A stretch of 64,000 nucleotides of DNA from Bacillus_P idriensis_A (GCF_050483325.1 NZ_JBCMYF010000035.1:1-64000); one strand, 5' to 3'; counted from the first letter of the stretch, positions 40,570-49,066 are shown. Made by a program: numbers and translations. Notes: generated by a model from the sequence alone, not told the origin.

Positions 40570-40614
40570 AAAGAAGATAGGAGCTGACACGCTAGCATCA
40601 GCTCCTACTATCTG
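40570..40614 (-). terminator. Terminator of cotD
   Basis: On the minus strand GATAGTAGGAGCTGATGC and TGTCAGCTCCTATC pair, followed by TTCTTTTG. Confidence 0.8.
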
Positions 40615-40617
40615 AGG

Positions 40618-41019
40618 TTAACGGCCGTAAGGACTAAATGGTGGTCTTGGACCGCCGCCGCAGTTAAATTGTTGGTTTGAAACCTGATTTGCCATAGATT
40701 GTGTTTGAGGGAAAAAATGTTTATGCTGGACCATTTGATGGTTAACTACAGTTGTATGGGTTGGATGAATGTGCGGAACGACTGTTGTAGAAAATGTGTG
40801 CTGTACACAGCATTTTGTCGGATGGACAATCGGCGGACACATTTTAGTTGGTCCCATTGGTCCCATTTGAGCTCCGCCAACCATATTCGGTGCAGGCATA
40901 TTCGGTCCCATTTGAGCTCCGCCTACAGCAGGCATATTCGGTCCCATCGGCGACACCATGTTTGGCATATTCGGTCCCATCGGAGAAACCATATTAGGCA
41001 TATTGTTATTAGGCATCAT
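40618..41019 (-). CDS. cotD: Spore coat protein CotD with an expanded N-terminal repeat
   Basis: Inner spore coat protein. The C-terminal part is the conserved CotD domain: CPPIVHPTKCCVQHTFSTTV, then PHIHPTHTTVVNHQ and HKHFFPQTQS, rich in His, Cys and Thr. The N-terminal half is a chain of degenerate MGPNMP-type units (MGPNMPNMVSP twice, then MGPNMPAVGGAQ and MGPNMPAPNMVGGAQ) not found in the roughly 75-residue B. subtilis protein. Start at ATG 41019 with AAAGGAG upstream. Expected to be expressed in the mother cell late in sporulation. Confidence 0.92.
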   Translation of the reverse strand: MMPNNNMPNMVSPMGPNMPNMVSPMGPNMPAVGGAQMGPNMPAPNMVGGAQMGPMGPTKMCPPIVHPTKCCVQHTFSTTVVPHIHPTHTTVVNHQMVQHKHFFPQTQSMANQVSNQQFNCGGGPRPPFSPYGR

Positions 41020-41113
41020 ATTTGTTTGACTCCTTTCCTTCATTTCTTATCTGTCTTACAGTGATAGTCTATGAAGAAAAGTGTGTACATGTACTGATGC
41101 ATTAACCTATTTT

Positions 41114-41209
41114 TTACAAGAAAGCGTAGAAAGTGTCTTTGAAGTTTGAAAAGATAAAAACAGTTGCAAATAAAACGATGAAAAACAAGTAGAAAATCCC
41201 TTTGTACAT
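41114..41209 (-). CDS. Possible small membrane protein, 31 residues
   Basis: A short frame with ribosome binding site GGGGTG about 8 bases before the ATG at 41209 encodes MYKGIFYLFFIVLFATVFIF followed by SNFKDTFYAFL, a single hydrophobic helix flanked by Lys. It is the only gene-like content of the 344-base stretch between cotD and mrfB. Not recognised. Confidence 0.5.
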   Translation of the reverse strand: MYKGIFYLFFIVLFATVFIFSNFKDTFYAFL

Positions 41210-41363
41210 ATTCCGTTCACCCCATGCAGATAGTGTTTACAGTCCTTAATTTTACACACATCTACACGATTCTACAATTACCTATTTTCATCTTTGCAAA
41301 ATTTCACAATATCGACAAATTCTTCGCGAAAAACCGCTGATTTTGCGCTTCCCCGGGGAATAA

Positions 41364-42608
41364 TCACCTGTTTTTATTTCCTAATCGTTTCATTCTTTTT
41401 AAGATCTCAAGCTTCTCTTTTTCCGAGTTCGTTTTTAATGCTAGATCTTTTGCCTTGATCGTCAAGTAAGCAGAAGTCGCATAAGACAGTGCTTTTTCAT
41501 AATCCTTTTCTTTATGTTCATAATACTTTGCAAGCTCTACAGCAGCTTTCACCTTCTGTTTCATGCTTGATCCATCAGCAACGGACTGAAATAACGGCAG
41601 TGCTTCCAGCAAGTTTTTCTTCTTTTTTAAATGCATGGCCATTTCGAATTTCGCCTCAAATTCTTTCGCCTCACTGCGGTCAGCTACAGATTTGAATGTG
41701 TCGAAAGCTGTTTCCCCATCTCCGGCAGAAAGCAGCCACCTTGCCACTTCATATTGTTCTGTATCCGTCGCTTCGACACCCGGGAACAAGATTCGGTAAG
41801 AAAGATGAGTATACAAAGTAATCAAAGAAAGAATATCAATCTCATTATGGATCAGAACCCCCTCAATATGATCGGGATCCTGTGATTGAACAAAGCTGAA
41901 ATACAGCATAGGAGCAAGGTATCCAGGTACATCATGCTCACGGATAATGCCCAGTATTTCTTTCTCTACAATGCTGAGTTTTACGGATTCCAAGCTTGTT
42001 TTCCATAATCTTCTCGCTGCATGAAACAAATCAAAATGACCGAATGCCGGCAGTTTTGGCACTTGTTCGCGCACTAGAGTATGCCGTGTTTTCACCTGTG
42101 GCCAATCAAAGGCTTTCCCATTATAGGTTACGAGAGTTTTCGTATTCACATCGCTTAAGAAGCTTTGATAAAGAGCGACTTCATTTCCCGGTTTAGGGAG
42201 AAAGTGCTGCTTAACTATTACTTTGTCATGGAAAACCTGTGCGTGCCCAAGCAAGAAGATTGTATTGCCTGCTCCGCCGCCAAGTCCCGTTGTTTCTGTA
42301 TCAAAGAAAAATAATTCATGGGAATCATGGTCTTTAGATGATAATGGATGCGGGCTGTTTCTTTCATTCCAAAGAGCAACGGCTCTATGGAATTCACCCA
42401 TCTGATAGAGACCGTGTTTATAGTCCAGAGGATAAGTGCGTTCTCTGACCAAGCAATACTCTCCATCAAACCAAAAAGGCAATGCATCCAGTGATGCCCA
42501 CTTTTCAAGGTAAGGAACGTCCTCTAAATGTGGCGTCTGGGCAGTATCCATACTGCCTTCAAGCGACATATGTGTTTTTAATCGATTTAACTTTCCTTTT
42601 AATGACAA
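41364..42608 (-). CDS. mrfB: Mitomycin repair exonuclease MrfB (YprB)
   Basis: A 414-residue protein with a DnaQ-like RNase H-fold exonuclease: LFFFDTETTGLGGGAGNTIF (motif I Asp-Glu), TLVTYNGKAFDWPQ (motif II), and LIHNEIDILSLITL (motif III). A C-terminal TPR-like helical region covers roughly residues 290-400. In B. subtilis MrfA and MrfB repair mitomycin C damage independently of UvrABC. TTG start at 42608 with GGAG nine bases upstream, overlapping the end of mrfA by 10 bases. Confidence 0.92.
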   Translation of the reverse strand: MSLKGKLNRLKTHMSLEGSMDTAQTPHLEDVPYLEKWASLDALPFWFDGEYCLVRERTYPLDYKHGLYQMGEFHRAVALWNERNSPHPLSSKDHDSHELFFFDTETTGLGGGAGNTIFLLGHAQVFHDKVIVKQHFLPKPGNEVALYQSFLSDVNTKTLVTYNGKAFDWPQVKTRHTLVREQVPKLPAFGHFDLFHAARRLWKTSLESVKLSIVEKEILGIIREHDVPGYLAPMLYFSFVQSQDPDHIEGVLIHNEIDILSLITLYTHLSYRILFPGVEATDTEQYEVARWLLSAGDGETAFDTFKSVADRSEAKEFEAKFEMAMHLKKKKNLLEALPLFQSVADGSSMKQKVKAAVELAKYYEHKEKDYEKALSYATSAYLTIKAKDLALKTNSEKEKLEILKRMKRLGNKNR

Positions 42609-44884
42609 GGATTATCTGCTCCTTTTAACTGGAGTAATAATTGAAGGGTATCGGCTTTTTGATGAGCAGATCCTTCAAGTCCTGTGCATGACGGGCATCC
42701 GGATTCACATGGACAGCCGGCAATCATCGCCATCGCTTCCTGCAGGACGATCTCCATTGTTTCAAATACTTTATTTGCAAGCCCCACCCCGCCTGGATAG
42801 CGGTCATACAGAAATACGGTCGGCTGATCATTATGAGTTGCTTTCATTTGCGGAATGACACTGATATCAGATGGGTCACACATGACACTTAATGGGACAA
42901 TATGTCTAAGTGCATGTGCAATTCCAAGCAGCGCTTCCTCGAGCCTGTCTTTTTTCAGCGAATTAGCCAGTTCATCTGATAAACTGATCCAGGCAGCATT
43001 CGTATGCAGTTCTTCTTCAGGCAAATGAATGGGACCTGAACCGATATTTTCATGTGTATCAAATTTTATTTTTTTAAAAATCGTAGCCATCGCCTGTACG
43101 GTTACATCCCCAAAACCAAGCTGATAAGTTTCAATGCTTTTTGATTTATCTTCCTCCAGCACTTTCAGCTGAACGGCAAGATTTGCGTCTGTAAAATAAT
43201 CAACATCCACTTCTCTTACAAACGCTTTTTTCTCTTCCCAATCAAGCTTTTCAACCTGATATTGAATCCCCTGATGCAGGTAAATGGCTTCATCATGAAG
43301 TAAAGTCATTGCACTGAATCTGTCCATTTCCCCAATCACTTTAACGTGAGCGATGTTAGACTGATCAACGATAATGACGTTTTCCTGAGAAGCGGATCTC
43401 AGACTGATATTATGGGCCGGAAAGGAATCATTCATCCAGTGATAACGGTCCCGATTGTAATAAAGCACCTTTTCTTCTGTCAAAAACTCAAGGATATCCT
43501 CAAGCTCAACATTGCCAAAATTCTCGCCTTTTTTAAAAGGCAGTTCAAACGCCGCACATTTTACATGGTCTACTAAAACAATCAGATTATCGGGGTTAAT
43601 AATAGCTGTTTCGGGATTTTGCTTGAAAAAATAATCTGGGTTCTGAATGATATACTGGTCAATCGGCGTGGATCCAGCGACCATGACAATCAGCGCCTCC
43701 CCGCTTCTTCTCCCGGCTCTTCCCGCCTGCTGCCATGCACTTGCAATGGTTCCCGGATATCCAGTCATGATGCACACTTGAAGCTGACCGATATCCACTC
43801 CCAGTTCAAGAGCATTTGTACTGACCACACCAAGGATTTCGCCATTTCTGAGCCCTTTTTCAATCTCCCGCCTCTGCTTTGGCAAATAGCCTCCGCGGTA
43901 TCCCCTTATCGTCTGTTTGCCAAGCTCACCTTTAATCAGCTCCTGCAAATACGTTAAGATGATTTCAACACGCACCCTGCTTCTTGCAAAAACGATCGTC
44001 TGAATTTTGTTTTTTAATAGTTCGCTTGCAATTTTTCTGACCTCAAGCGTAGCGCTTTTTCGAATATTCAGAGGCTTATTCACAATAGGAGGGTTGTAAA
44101 ATAAAAAATGCTTCTTACCGGAAGGTGCCCCGTTGTCATCAACAAGAGCCATCTTCTCCTCCAGCAGATTTTCTGCGAGCTCCTGCGGATTTGCAATCGT
44201 GGCTGATGTGCAAATAAACACCGGGTCACTTCCATAAAAATGGCAGATGCGTTTCAATCTTCTTATCACATTGGCAACGTGGCTGCCGAAAATCCCCCTG
44301 TAAATATGAAGCTCATCTATGATGATATATTTTAAGTTCTCAAAAAGAGAAACCCATTTCGTATGGTGCGGCAAAATCGCAGAGTGAAGCATATCCGGAT
44401 TTGTCATGACTATATGCCCCGCTTTGCGAATGACATTTCGGACGTTGGGGGCTGTGTCGCCGTCATACGTATAAGAATTAATATCCACTCCAAGCTCTGT
44501 AATTAGTTCGTTCAATTCACTTTTCTGATCCTGCGCAAGTGCTTTCGTCGGAAATAAATAGAGAGCTCTGCTCGTCTCATCATTTAGTATTTGCTGCAGG
44601 ACCGGCAAGTTGTAGCACAGTGTTTTTCCAGAAGCGGTCGGTGTCACTGCTACAAAGCTTTTTTTCATATGGGCAAGCTCATAGGCCGTAGCCTGATGTG
44701 TATATAAATTATGTATGCCTCTTGCTGCAAGAGCTGATTTTAATTTCGGGTCTACTGAAGCAGGCATTTCCGCCGTTTTCGCTTCTTTTGGCTGAATAGT
44801 ATGAGCATGTACGACCTGATGTTTGAACTGCTCATCCTTTTTAAGAAATTCAATGATTTCTGCCAGTGACTGCTTTTTTCTCAT
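42599..44884 (-). CDS. mrfA: DEAH-type helicase MrfA (YprA)
   Basis: A 761-residue superfamily 2 3'-5' DNA helicase, partner of MrfB. Walker A is VTPTASGKTLCYNLPV; Walker B is YIIDELHIYRG. The C-terminal DUF1998 metal-binding domain has CPCESGCPSCTG. The frame starts 46 codons earlier, but the ATG at 44884 has AAAGAGGTG upstream and gives the family N terminus (MRKKQSLAEIIEFLKKDEQF). Confidence 0.94.
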   Translation of the reverse strand: MRKKQSLAEIIEFLKKDEQFKHQVVHAHTIQPKEAKTAEMPASVDPKLKSALAARGIHNLYTHQATAYELAHMKKSFVAVTPTASGKTLCYNLPVLQQILNDETSRALYLFPTKALAQDQKSELNELITELGVDINSYTYDGDTAPNVRNVIRKAGHIVMTNPDMLHSAILPHHTKWVSLFENLKYIIIDELHIYRGIFGSHVANVIRRLKRICHFYGSDPVFICTSATIANPQELAENLLEEKMALVDDNGAPSGKKHFLFYNPPIVNKPLNIRKSATLEVRKIASELLKNKIQTIVFARSRVRVEIILTYLQELIKGELGKQTIRGYRGGYLPKQRREIEKGLRNGEILGVVSTNALELGVDIGQLQVCIMTGYPGTIASAWQQAGRAGRRSGEALIVMVAGSTPIDQYIIQNPDYFFKQNPETAIINPDNLIVLVDHVKCAAFELPFKKGENFGNVELEDILEFLTEEKVLYYNRDRYHWMNDSFPAHNISLRSASQENVIIVDQSNIAHVKVIGEMDRFSAMTLLHDEAIYLHQGIQYQVEKLDWEEKKAFVREVDVDYFTDANLAVQLKVLEEDKSKSIETYQLGFGDVTVQAMATIFKKIKFDTHENIGSGPIHLPEEELHTNAAWISLSDELANSLKKDRLEEALLGIAHALRHIVPLSVMCDPSDISVIPQMKATHNDQPTVFLYDRYPGGVGLANKVFETMEIVLQEAMAMIAGCPCESGCPSCTGLEGSAHQKADTLQLLLQLKGADNPCH

Positions 44885-45049
44885 GCGCTTCACCTCTTTC
44901 TTTATTTTAACAGAATAAATGTTCGTTTTTAAGCAGAACCGTTCATATTTAATTATTGGAAAATCTAATGAGTTCTTCAATACAGCCTGCTGGGAAATAT
45001 AGCTTAGAAATCGTCTCCTCATTTATGACCCGGAGCATTATTTCTGCAT

Positions 45050-45082
45050 GAAAAAAGCAGGCCGCAGCCCGCTTCATTGGTT
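45050..45082 (-). terminator. Terminator of the orphan EIIA gene
   Basis: On the minus strand AAGCGGGC and GCCTGCTT pair around TGCG, followed by TTTTC. Confidence 0.65.
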
Positions 45083-45085
45083 TTA

Positions 45086-45586
45086 TTATTTCACTTTAAT
45101 TTCAAATACTTTATCAGAGCCGCCTTTAACCTCGCCTAATGGAGATTTTTGCACGTTCTCGATGATATCGCCATTTGTGATGATGATCGGTGTAATCGTG
45201 CTCGCTGCTTTTTCTTTAATTAAATTCAGATCAAATGTAATTAATTTGTCACCGGGCTTTACTTTATCGCCTTCTTTTACAAATGCTTCAAAACCTTCCC
45301 CGTTCATCGCAACTGTTTCAAGTCCGATATGAAGGAGAATTTCCATGCCTGTTAAGCTTTTAATTCCAATCGCATGCTTCGTGTGGAAAAGCTGAATGAT
45401 TTCTCCTTCAACTGGAGATACAAGTGTACCTTCAGATGGTTCAACCGCCATTCCGTCACCCATCATTTTTTGAGAAAAAACCGGATCCGGAACATCTTCA
45501 AGGTTTAGCAATCTTCCTGTAAGAGGTGCGTAAACCGTTTCTTCTGTTTGCTTTTCAGTTTTTTTGCCAAATAATTTTTTAAGCAT
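45086..45586 (-). CDS. ypqE: Orphan glucose-type PTS EIIA protein (YpqE-like)
   Basis: A 166-residue stand-alone EIIA-Glc (Crr-like) domain. The phosphorylated His is in MEILLHIGLETVAMNGEGF and the helper His in LFHTKHAIGIK. It accepts phosphate from HPr and passes it to EIIB domains of sugar permeases lacking their own EIIA. The ATG at 45586 has AAAGGAG upstream and gives MLKKLFGKKTEK; the longer frame adds a peptide that overlaps the binding site. Same place as B. subtilis ypqE beside yprA. Confidence 0.9.
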   Translation of the reverse strand: MLKKLFGKKTEKQTEETVYAPLTGRLLNLEDVPDPVFSQKMMGDGMAVEPSEGTLVSPVEGEIIQLFHTKHAIGIKSLTGMEILLHIGLETVAMNGEGFEAFVKEGDKVKPGDKLITFDLNLIKEKAASTITPIIITNGDIIENVQKSPLGEVKGGSDKVFEIKVK

Positions 45587-45778
45587 ATTCATTCTCCTTT
45601 TCTGCATTCGTTTCTACTATTAAAAATACCCTGTACCCCTGAATTTAAACGTTTACCTAAGAGCGAAAAAGCCCGTCCCCTTATTTATTATCATTATTTA
45701 ATCACAAAAAGCTTCATTCGAGCAACCAATTCCCGGTTTGATGCATATTTTAGCCTAAAAGAACGGAGCGAGGATAAA

Positions 45779-46174
45779 ATGAGTGAAAAAAAACATCTTC
45801 ATGAGATCGCTGAACAATTTTTTGGGGAAAGCTTATTTAAAAAGGAATTAAATGAATTTGAAAAAAGGTTTCAGTTAAAAGGCAGTGCAACCTGTCTGAC
45901 AATTTCCCAGTTCGAAGAGAATGGCTATTATTATGTTAAAGCGGAGCTTCCCGGAATTAAAAACGATCAAGTCCGCTTTGAACTGCATGAATGTTATTTA
46001 ACCATCACGATTACCCATCAGGAAGAAGTCAACATCCGGCATACAGAAGGCACAAGCGTTTCCCATACATGCGGTCATCTCTCTAAAACAGTATTATTGC
46101 CTATTGCTCCAGATAAAAATCAATTAAAGACAACTTATAAAAACAGCTGTTTGATGATTTCATTTCCTGTTTGA
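45779..46174 (+). CDS. Hsp20/alpha-crystallin-like protein
   Basis: A 131-residue protein with an alpha-crystallin-like core: YYVKAELPGIKNDQVRFELH, ECYLTITITHQEE, and TVLLPIAPDKNQLKTTYKNS. The C-terminal IxI tail of full chaperones is absent; the protein stops right after the last strand. Among Bacillus, spore coat proteins CotM and CotP have such a fold, and the neighbours here are sporulation genes, so a spore role is a fair inference. Confidence 0.78.
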   Translation: MSEKKHLHEIAEQFFGESLFKKELNEFEKRFQLKGSATCLTISQFEENGYYYVKAELPGIKNDQVRFELHECYLTITITHQEEVNIRHTEGTSVSHTCGHLSKTVLLPIAPDKNQLKTTYKNSCLMISFPV

Positions 46175-46251
46175 GTGTCATTTTCACCTCCAAAAATTAA
46201 CACTATAATATAGTCCCTTCTATAAGAAACTATAATCAGGAGGTGCATGAC

Positions 46252-46410
46252 ATGCAAAATCAGCATTCGAAACATATAATCGCAGAACCTTCAGATTCAC
46301 CAAGACTTGTGATTAAGACAAATCTTGACTCTTCCACCCCTGCAGAAGAGAACCCTTATTATTCCGGCAGCGATAAGGAAAAAGCCAATAAATATTTTGA
46401 GGACCGCTGA
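46252..46410 (+). CDS. Small hydrophilic protein upstream of csgA, 52 residues
   Basis: Short gene with a strong AGGAGG eight bases before the ATG and only 2 bases from csgA. Pro, Ser and Asp rich (begins MQNQHSKHIIAEPSDSPRLV, ends YFEDR). Not recognised. Because it leads the csgA transcript it is probably expressed in the forespore. Confidence 0.7.
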   Translation: MQNQHSKHIIAEPSDSPRLVIKTNLDSSTPAEENPYYSGSDKEKANKYFEDR

Positions 46411-46412
46411 AA

Positions 46413-46664
46413 ATGGATAAATCACTGAGCTATTTGCGGGAAGTCCTGTCCAATTATCTGGAGGATCATGAAGTCAGCAGGCACTTATACCAAAAGCTGT
46501 CTCAGCAATCCTTTGATGACGAAAAACATTTTGTGAGAGATTTATCTGAAAAAGAACTGTCATTTTTAAATAAAATGCTTCCTCATGAAATCAAGCACGC
46601 CATGGGTGAACAGGATTATGTGCGTGTTGAGCAGCTGAATGAAGTTTATGAGGAACTGCTTTAG
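46413..46664 (+). CDS. csgA: Sigma-G-dependent sporulation protein CsgA
   Basis: An 83-residue helical protein matching B. subtilis CsgA closely in pattern: LSYLREVLSNYLEDHEVSR, FVRDLSEKELSFLNKMLPHE and the closing VEQLNEVYEELL. The B. subtilis gene is a forespore (sigma-G) gene of unknown role. Second gene of a three-gene cluster with the 52-residue protein and a YbxH-like gene. Confidence 0.85.
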   Translation: MDKSLSYLREVLSNYLEDHEVSRHLYQKLSQQSFDDEKHFVRDLSEKELSFLNKMLPHEIKHAMGEQDYVRVEQLNEVYEELL

Positions 46665-46674
46665 AGGTGTTTGA

Positions 46675-46824
46675 ATGAAAACGAATGAATTTATAAATAC
46701 AAGAAAATACAGTAATACGGATATTGACAAAGTAAAACAGCTTAATGCACAGTCAGGCTTGTCTTATCAAGAGGTTAAGCAGGCTCTGGCCCGTCAATTC
46801 GCATCTGAAAACAAAGAATCTTAA
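46675..46824 (+). CDS. YbxH-like small protein, 49 residues
   Basis: Begins MKTNEFINTRKYSNTDIDKV and ends QFASENKES. It follows csgA by 10 bases with TAGAGGTG as its binding site, just as ybxH follows csgA in B. subtilis. Helical, no membrane segment. Assignment rests mostly on this order. Confidence 0.72.
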   Translation: MKTNEFINTRKYSNTDIDKVKQLNAQSGLSYQEVKQALARQFASENKES

Positions 46825-46827
46825 CAA

Positions 46828-46862
46828 ACAAAAACGCGTGCTGCCTTTCACGCGTTTTTGTT
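46828..46862. terminator. Terminator after the csgA cluster
   Basis: AAAACGCGTG and CACGCGTTTT pair around CTGCCTTT. Serves the plus strand, with T run, and probably the convergent holin-like gene. Confidence 0.8.
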
Positions 46863-47150
46863 TTGATCATCATTTTCTCTTTCGACTACTGACTGTTTAT
46901 ATGCCTGATGAGTTGTAATCGCAGCACCTGCAGCTATGAATCCATTTGCAACGCTGCTTACAGAAAAACCCAATGTAAAAATACTTGCAATTATACCCGC
47001 TCCAAGCAGAATCCAGACAATCATCCAATCCTGAACTTTTGGAGTTCTTTTTAAGGCATAACCCAAAATCATCAAGGCTGGCACAACTATAACCAGCTGA
47101 GGATGAACGCTGATTTGATCGAACACGCTTGATATTGCGCCTGTCACCAA
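46848..47150 (-). CDS. Small membrane protein of the phage-holin-like family
   Basis: A 100-residue protein with two to three membrane helices (LVIVVPALMILGYAL, WMIVWILLGAGIIASIF, VANGFIAAGAAI) and a charged C-terminal tail ending DQNKNA. It resembles holin-like proteins that Bacillus carries outside prophages. No endolysin is adjacent, so lysis function is doubtful. TTG start with GAGGTG six bases before it. Confidence 0.75.
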   Translation of the reverse strand: MVTGAISSVFDQISVHPQLVIVVPALMILGYALKRTPKVQDWMIVWILLGAGIIASIFTLGFSVSSVANGFIAAGAAITTHQAYKQSVVERENDDQNKNA

Positions 47151-47194
47151 CTAGAACACCTCTTTATATTATCTTTTAATGCAGGAAGCCCAAT

Positions 47195-47647
47195 TTACAC
47201 TTTAAACATGGATGTCACACCTTTAACAAGCGAACTCATCTGGTTCACTGCCCCCATCATCTGCCCTGCCGTGTCCATTACTTTATTAAAATCCATTTGT
47301 CCGTCCGGCTTTTTAAATTGAGACATGACAGTTGAGATTCCTCCAGCCTGATTTTTAGCATTTGGCACAGGCTTTGGATAAGGATTTGCATACATAGCCT
47401 GCTGTATCATAGACTGCTGCTGCTGAAGCGGAAACCCTTGTGCTTGATAGCCATTCATATAAGGCGGTATTTGTCCCTGCTGATAGTAAGCTGGATTTTG
47501 CTGCATTTGTTGATAATTATGTTGAACCTGAGGTAAATATGTCGGGTTTTCATATGGAGGATACCCTTCATATGGATAGTAATAGCTAATTCTTTCTTCT
47601 TTTTTTCTTCTGCGGTTTTTAAATGAATTTTCTCCGGCTGAATACAT
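47195..47647 (-). CDS. yppG: Spore coat-associated protein YppG
   Basis: A 150-residue protein, low-complexity Gln, Pro, Tyr and Asn rich in the first two thirds (SYYYPYEGYPPYENPTYLPQ and following). A conserved C terminus follows: FKKPDGQMDFNKVMDTAGQM, then MGAVNQMSSLVKGVTSMF. This is the YppG layout. Function unknown; coat-like composition. AAAGGGG precedes the ATG. Confidence 0.85.
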   Translation of the reverse strand: MYSAGENSFKNRRRKKEERISYYYPYEGYPPYENPTYLPQVQHNYQQMQQNPAYYQQGQIPPYMNGYQAQGFPLQQQQSMIQQAMYANPYPKPVPNAKNQAGGISTVMSQFKKPDGQMDFNKVMDTAGQMMGAVNQMSSLVKGVTSMFKV

Positions 47648-47827
47648 GATTCATACCCCTTTCACATACATTAGGCTATTTCATAGGTATGCTGAAAAAA
47701 GGGCTGCCGTGCTTATCCTCCAAAGTGAAAAAATATGTCAACTATTGTCGGAAGTTTAAATTTTACAAAAAATTAAGAAAAAAAAATGACATGATACGAT
47801 ATTAGCAAGGGGAATGGGAGGAGATTT

Positions 47828-48022
47828 ATGATGAATGTTCAAAGCATAAAAACTGCATTTTTTGAAGCGAAGCAATATGAACCGAATAGCATGGGCGAGC
47901 TCCTGAATTTCATTAAAACCATGTACATCAAAGGTGAATTATCCATCAGCGAATACAGAACTGCTGTCATGCTGCTTGAAACGTCTGACACATCTAATCC
48001 CGGACAGAAAGTAAACGCATAG
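47828..48022 (+). CDS. yppF: YppF family protein
   Basis: A 64-residue protein: SIKTAFFEAKQYEPNSMGEL then LNFIKTMYIKGELSISEYR, the YppF-family pattern of two helices. Function unknown. GGGAGGAG precedes the start; the second ATG (codon 2) is equally placed. Divergent from yppG, as expected from synteny. Confidence 0.83.
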   Translation: MMNVQSIKTAFFEAKQYEPNSMGELLNFIKTMYIKGELSISEYRTAVMLLETSDTSNPGQKVNA

Positions 48023-48033
48023 CCAATATTTTC

Positions 48034-48067
48034 TTAGACAGAGAAGGAATCCCTTCTCTGTTTTTTC
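48034..48067 (+). terminator. Terminator of yppF
   Basis: ACAGAGAAGG and CCTTCTCTGT pair around AATC, followed by TTTTTC. Confidence 0.85.
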
Positions 48068-48142
48068 TTTTTATATACATAATCCTGCTGAATGGAACCA
48101 TATTATGAAGGACTCTACTATCAAAAACATGGAGGTTTTTAT

Positions 48143-48319
48143 ATGGGAAGAGGCAAAGATTTCAATCACCAGAAAAAAGGGCAGGATTTAACGATTTCAA
48201 AAAAAGGACAGCCTGCCGCTGCGAAACATTCTAAAGATGTCGAATATGCAATTGAGCCTGTGGCAAGTGAGGGAGACCGTGCTGTGACCTTTCAAAATGC
48301 CCGCGAGATTGATGAATAA
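48143..48319 (+). CDS. Small hydrophilic protein, 58 residues
   Basis: Begins MGRGKDFNHQKKGQDLTISK and ends QNAREIDE. I chose ATG 48143, seven bases after GGAGG; the longer frame's start has no binding site. Lys/Gly/Gln rich N terminus and acidic C terminus, probably disordered, spore-protein-like. Not recognised. Confidence 0.65.
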   Translation: MGRGKDFNHQKKGQDLTISKKGQPAAAKHSKDVEYAIEPVASEGDRAVTFQNAREIDE

Positions 48320-48322
48320 AAG

Positions 48323-48358
48323 ATGGAAACCGGTTCAAATTTGCCGGTTTCCTTTCGT
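48323..48358 (+). terminator. Terminator
   Basis: GAAACCGG and CCGGTTTC pair around TTCAAATTTG, followed by CTTTC. Confidence 0.7.
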
Positions 48359-48363
48359 TTATA

Positions 48364-48397
48364 ACGAAAAAAAGCCCCTCTTCTATAAGGAGCTTTC
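48364..48397 (-). terminator. Terminator of yppE
   Basis: On the minus strand AAAGCTCCT and AGGGGCTTT pair, followed by seven T. Confidence 0.75.
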
Positions 48398-48751
48398 CGT
48401 CTGAATATGTGCAATGACTTGTTCAATCACATAGTCAATGGACTGTTTCATGTTTTTAAATCGTATTGGTTTTGATTCCTTATAAAAAGACTGCAGCACA
48501 AGCTGTTCGAAATTTTCAACGGTAGAGTCGATTTGTGCCGGAAATAAGTATTTTGGTCTTGCCGTAATTCTCCATGTCAAGACATCTTCTTTCCAGTCAT
48601 TCATGATCGCCATCGCCTCTTCAAATGCTGGCTTTACTTCATTAAAAAAATCGACTTCGTCTTTTTTCTTTGCGTCATTTTCAAAGCGGCAGACACATTC
48701 GCCAGTTATATGAAGGAGTTTATTTGAGTTATTCAGAATTTTTGTATTCAT
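48383..48751 (-). CDS. yppE: YppE family protein (DUF1798)
   Basis: A 122-residue all-helical bundle protein of the YppE family (KNMKQSIDYVIEQVIAHIQT at the C terminus). The ATG at 48751 has AGAGAGGTG nine bases upstream and gives the length of B. subtilis YppE. Function unknown. Probably co-transcribed after yppD. Confidence 0.85.
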   Translation of the reverse strand: MNTKILNNSNKLLHITGECVCRFENDAKKKDEVDFFNEVKPAFEEAMAIMNDWKEDVLTWRITARPKYLFPAQIDSTVENFEQLVLQSFYKESKPIRFKNMKQSIDYVIEQVIAHIQTESSL

Positions 48752-48817
48752 GTTCCGCATCACCTCTCTGGGGTATCTTACCAAACATGAACCTAAAATT
48801 CCATCATCATCTGATTT

Positions 48818-49066
48818 CTAGTAACTTAATCGGTACCTCGGCTGAACTCTGGAGTTCGTGTCCTCCCTGATCCCTTCTTCGTTAAAAAATCTGCTGGCTT
48901 CCATTGCATGCTGAGCAGCGCCTTCCATGTTCTTATACAGTTCTTCTTCACTTTGGCAGATTGTTTCCGTTACTCTCTTTTGTATGGCAAGTTCTAATTT
49001 CGTCATCTCTTCATCTAATTCCATCAATAATTTTTCTACAACCATCTTAGGTATGAGGTGCTCCAC
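48818..49066 (-). CDS. yppD: YppD-like protein
   Basis: An 82-residue helical protein starting at GTG 49066 with AAAGGAGGAG upstream. It includes LMELDEEMTKLELAIQKRV and NMEGAAQHAMEASRFFNEEG. The long frame running back to 49534 only reads through sspM antisense and the repeat cluster. The symbol rests on position between yppE and yppC and on size. Confidence 0.72.
   Translation of the reverse strand: MEHLIPKMVVEKLLMELDEEMTKLELAIQKRVTETICQSEEELYKNMEGAAQHAMEASRFFNEEGIREDTNSRVQPRYRLSY

Noticed and set aside
46848..47150. Prophage remnant because of a holin-like protein
   Set aside because: No endolysin, integrase or other phage gene nearby. Such proteins occur alone in Bacillus chromosomes.
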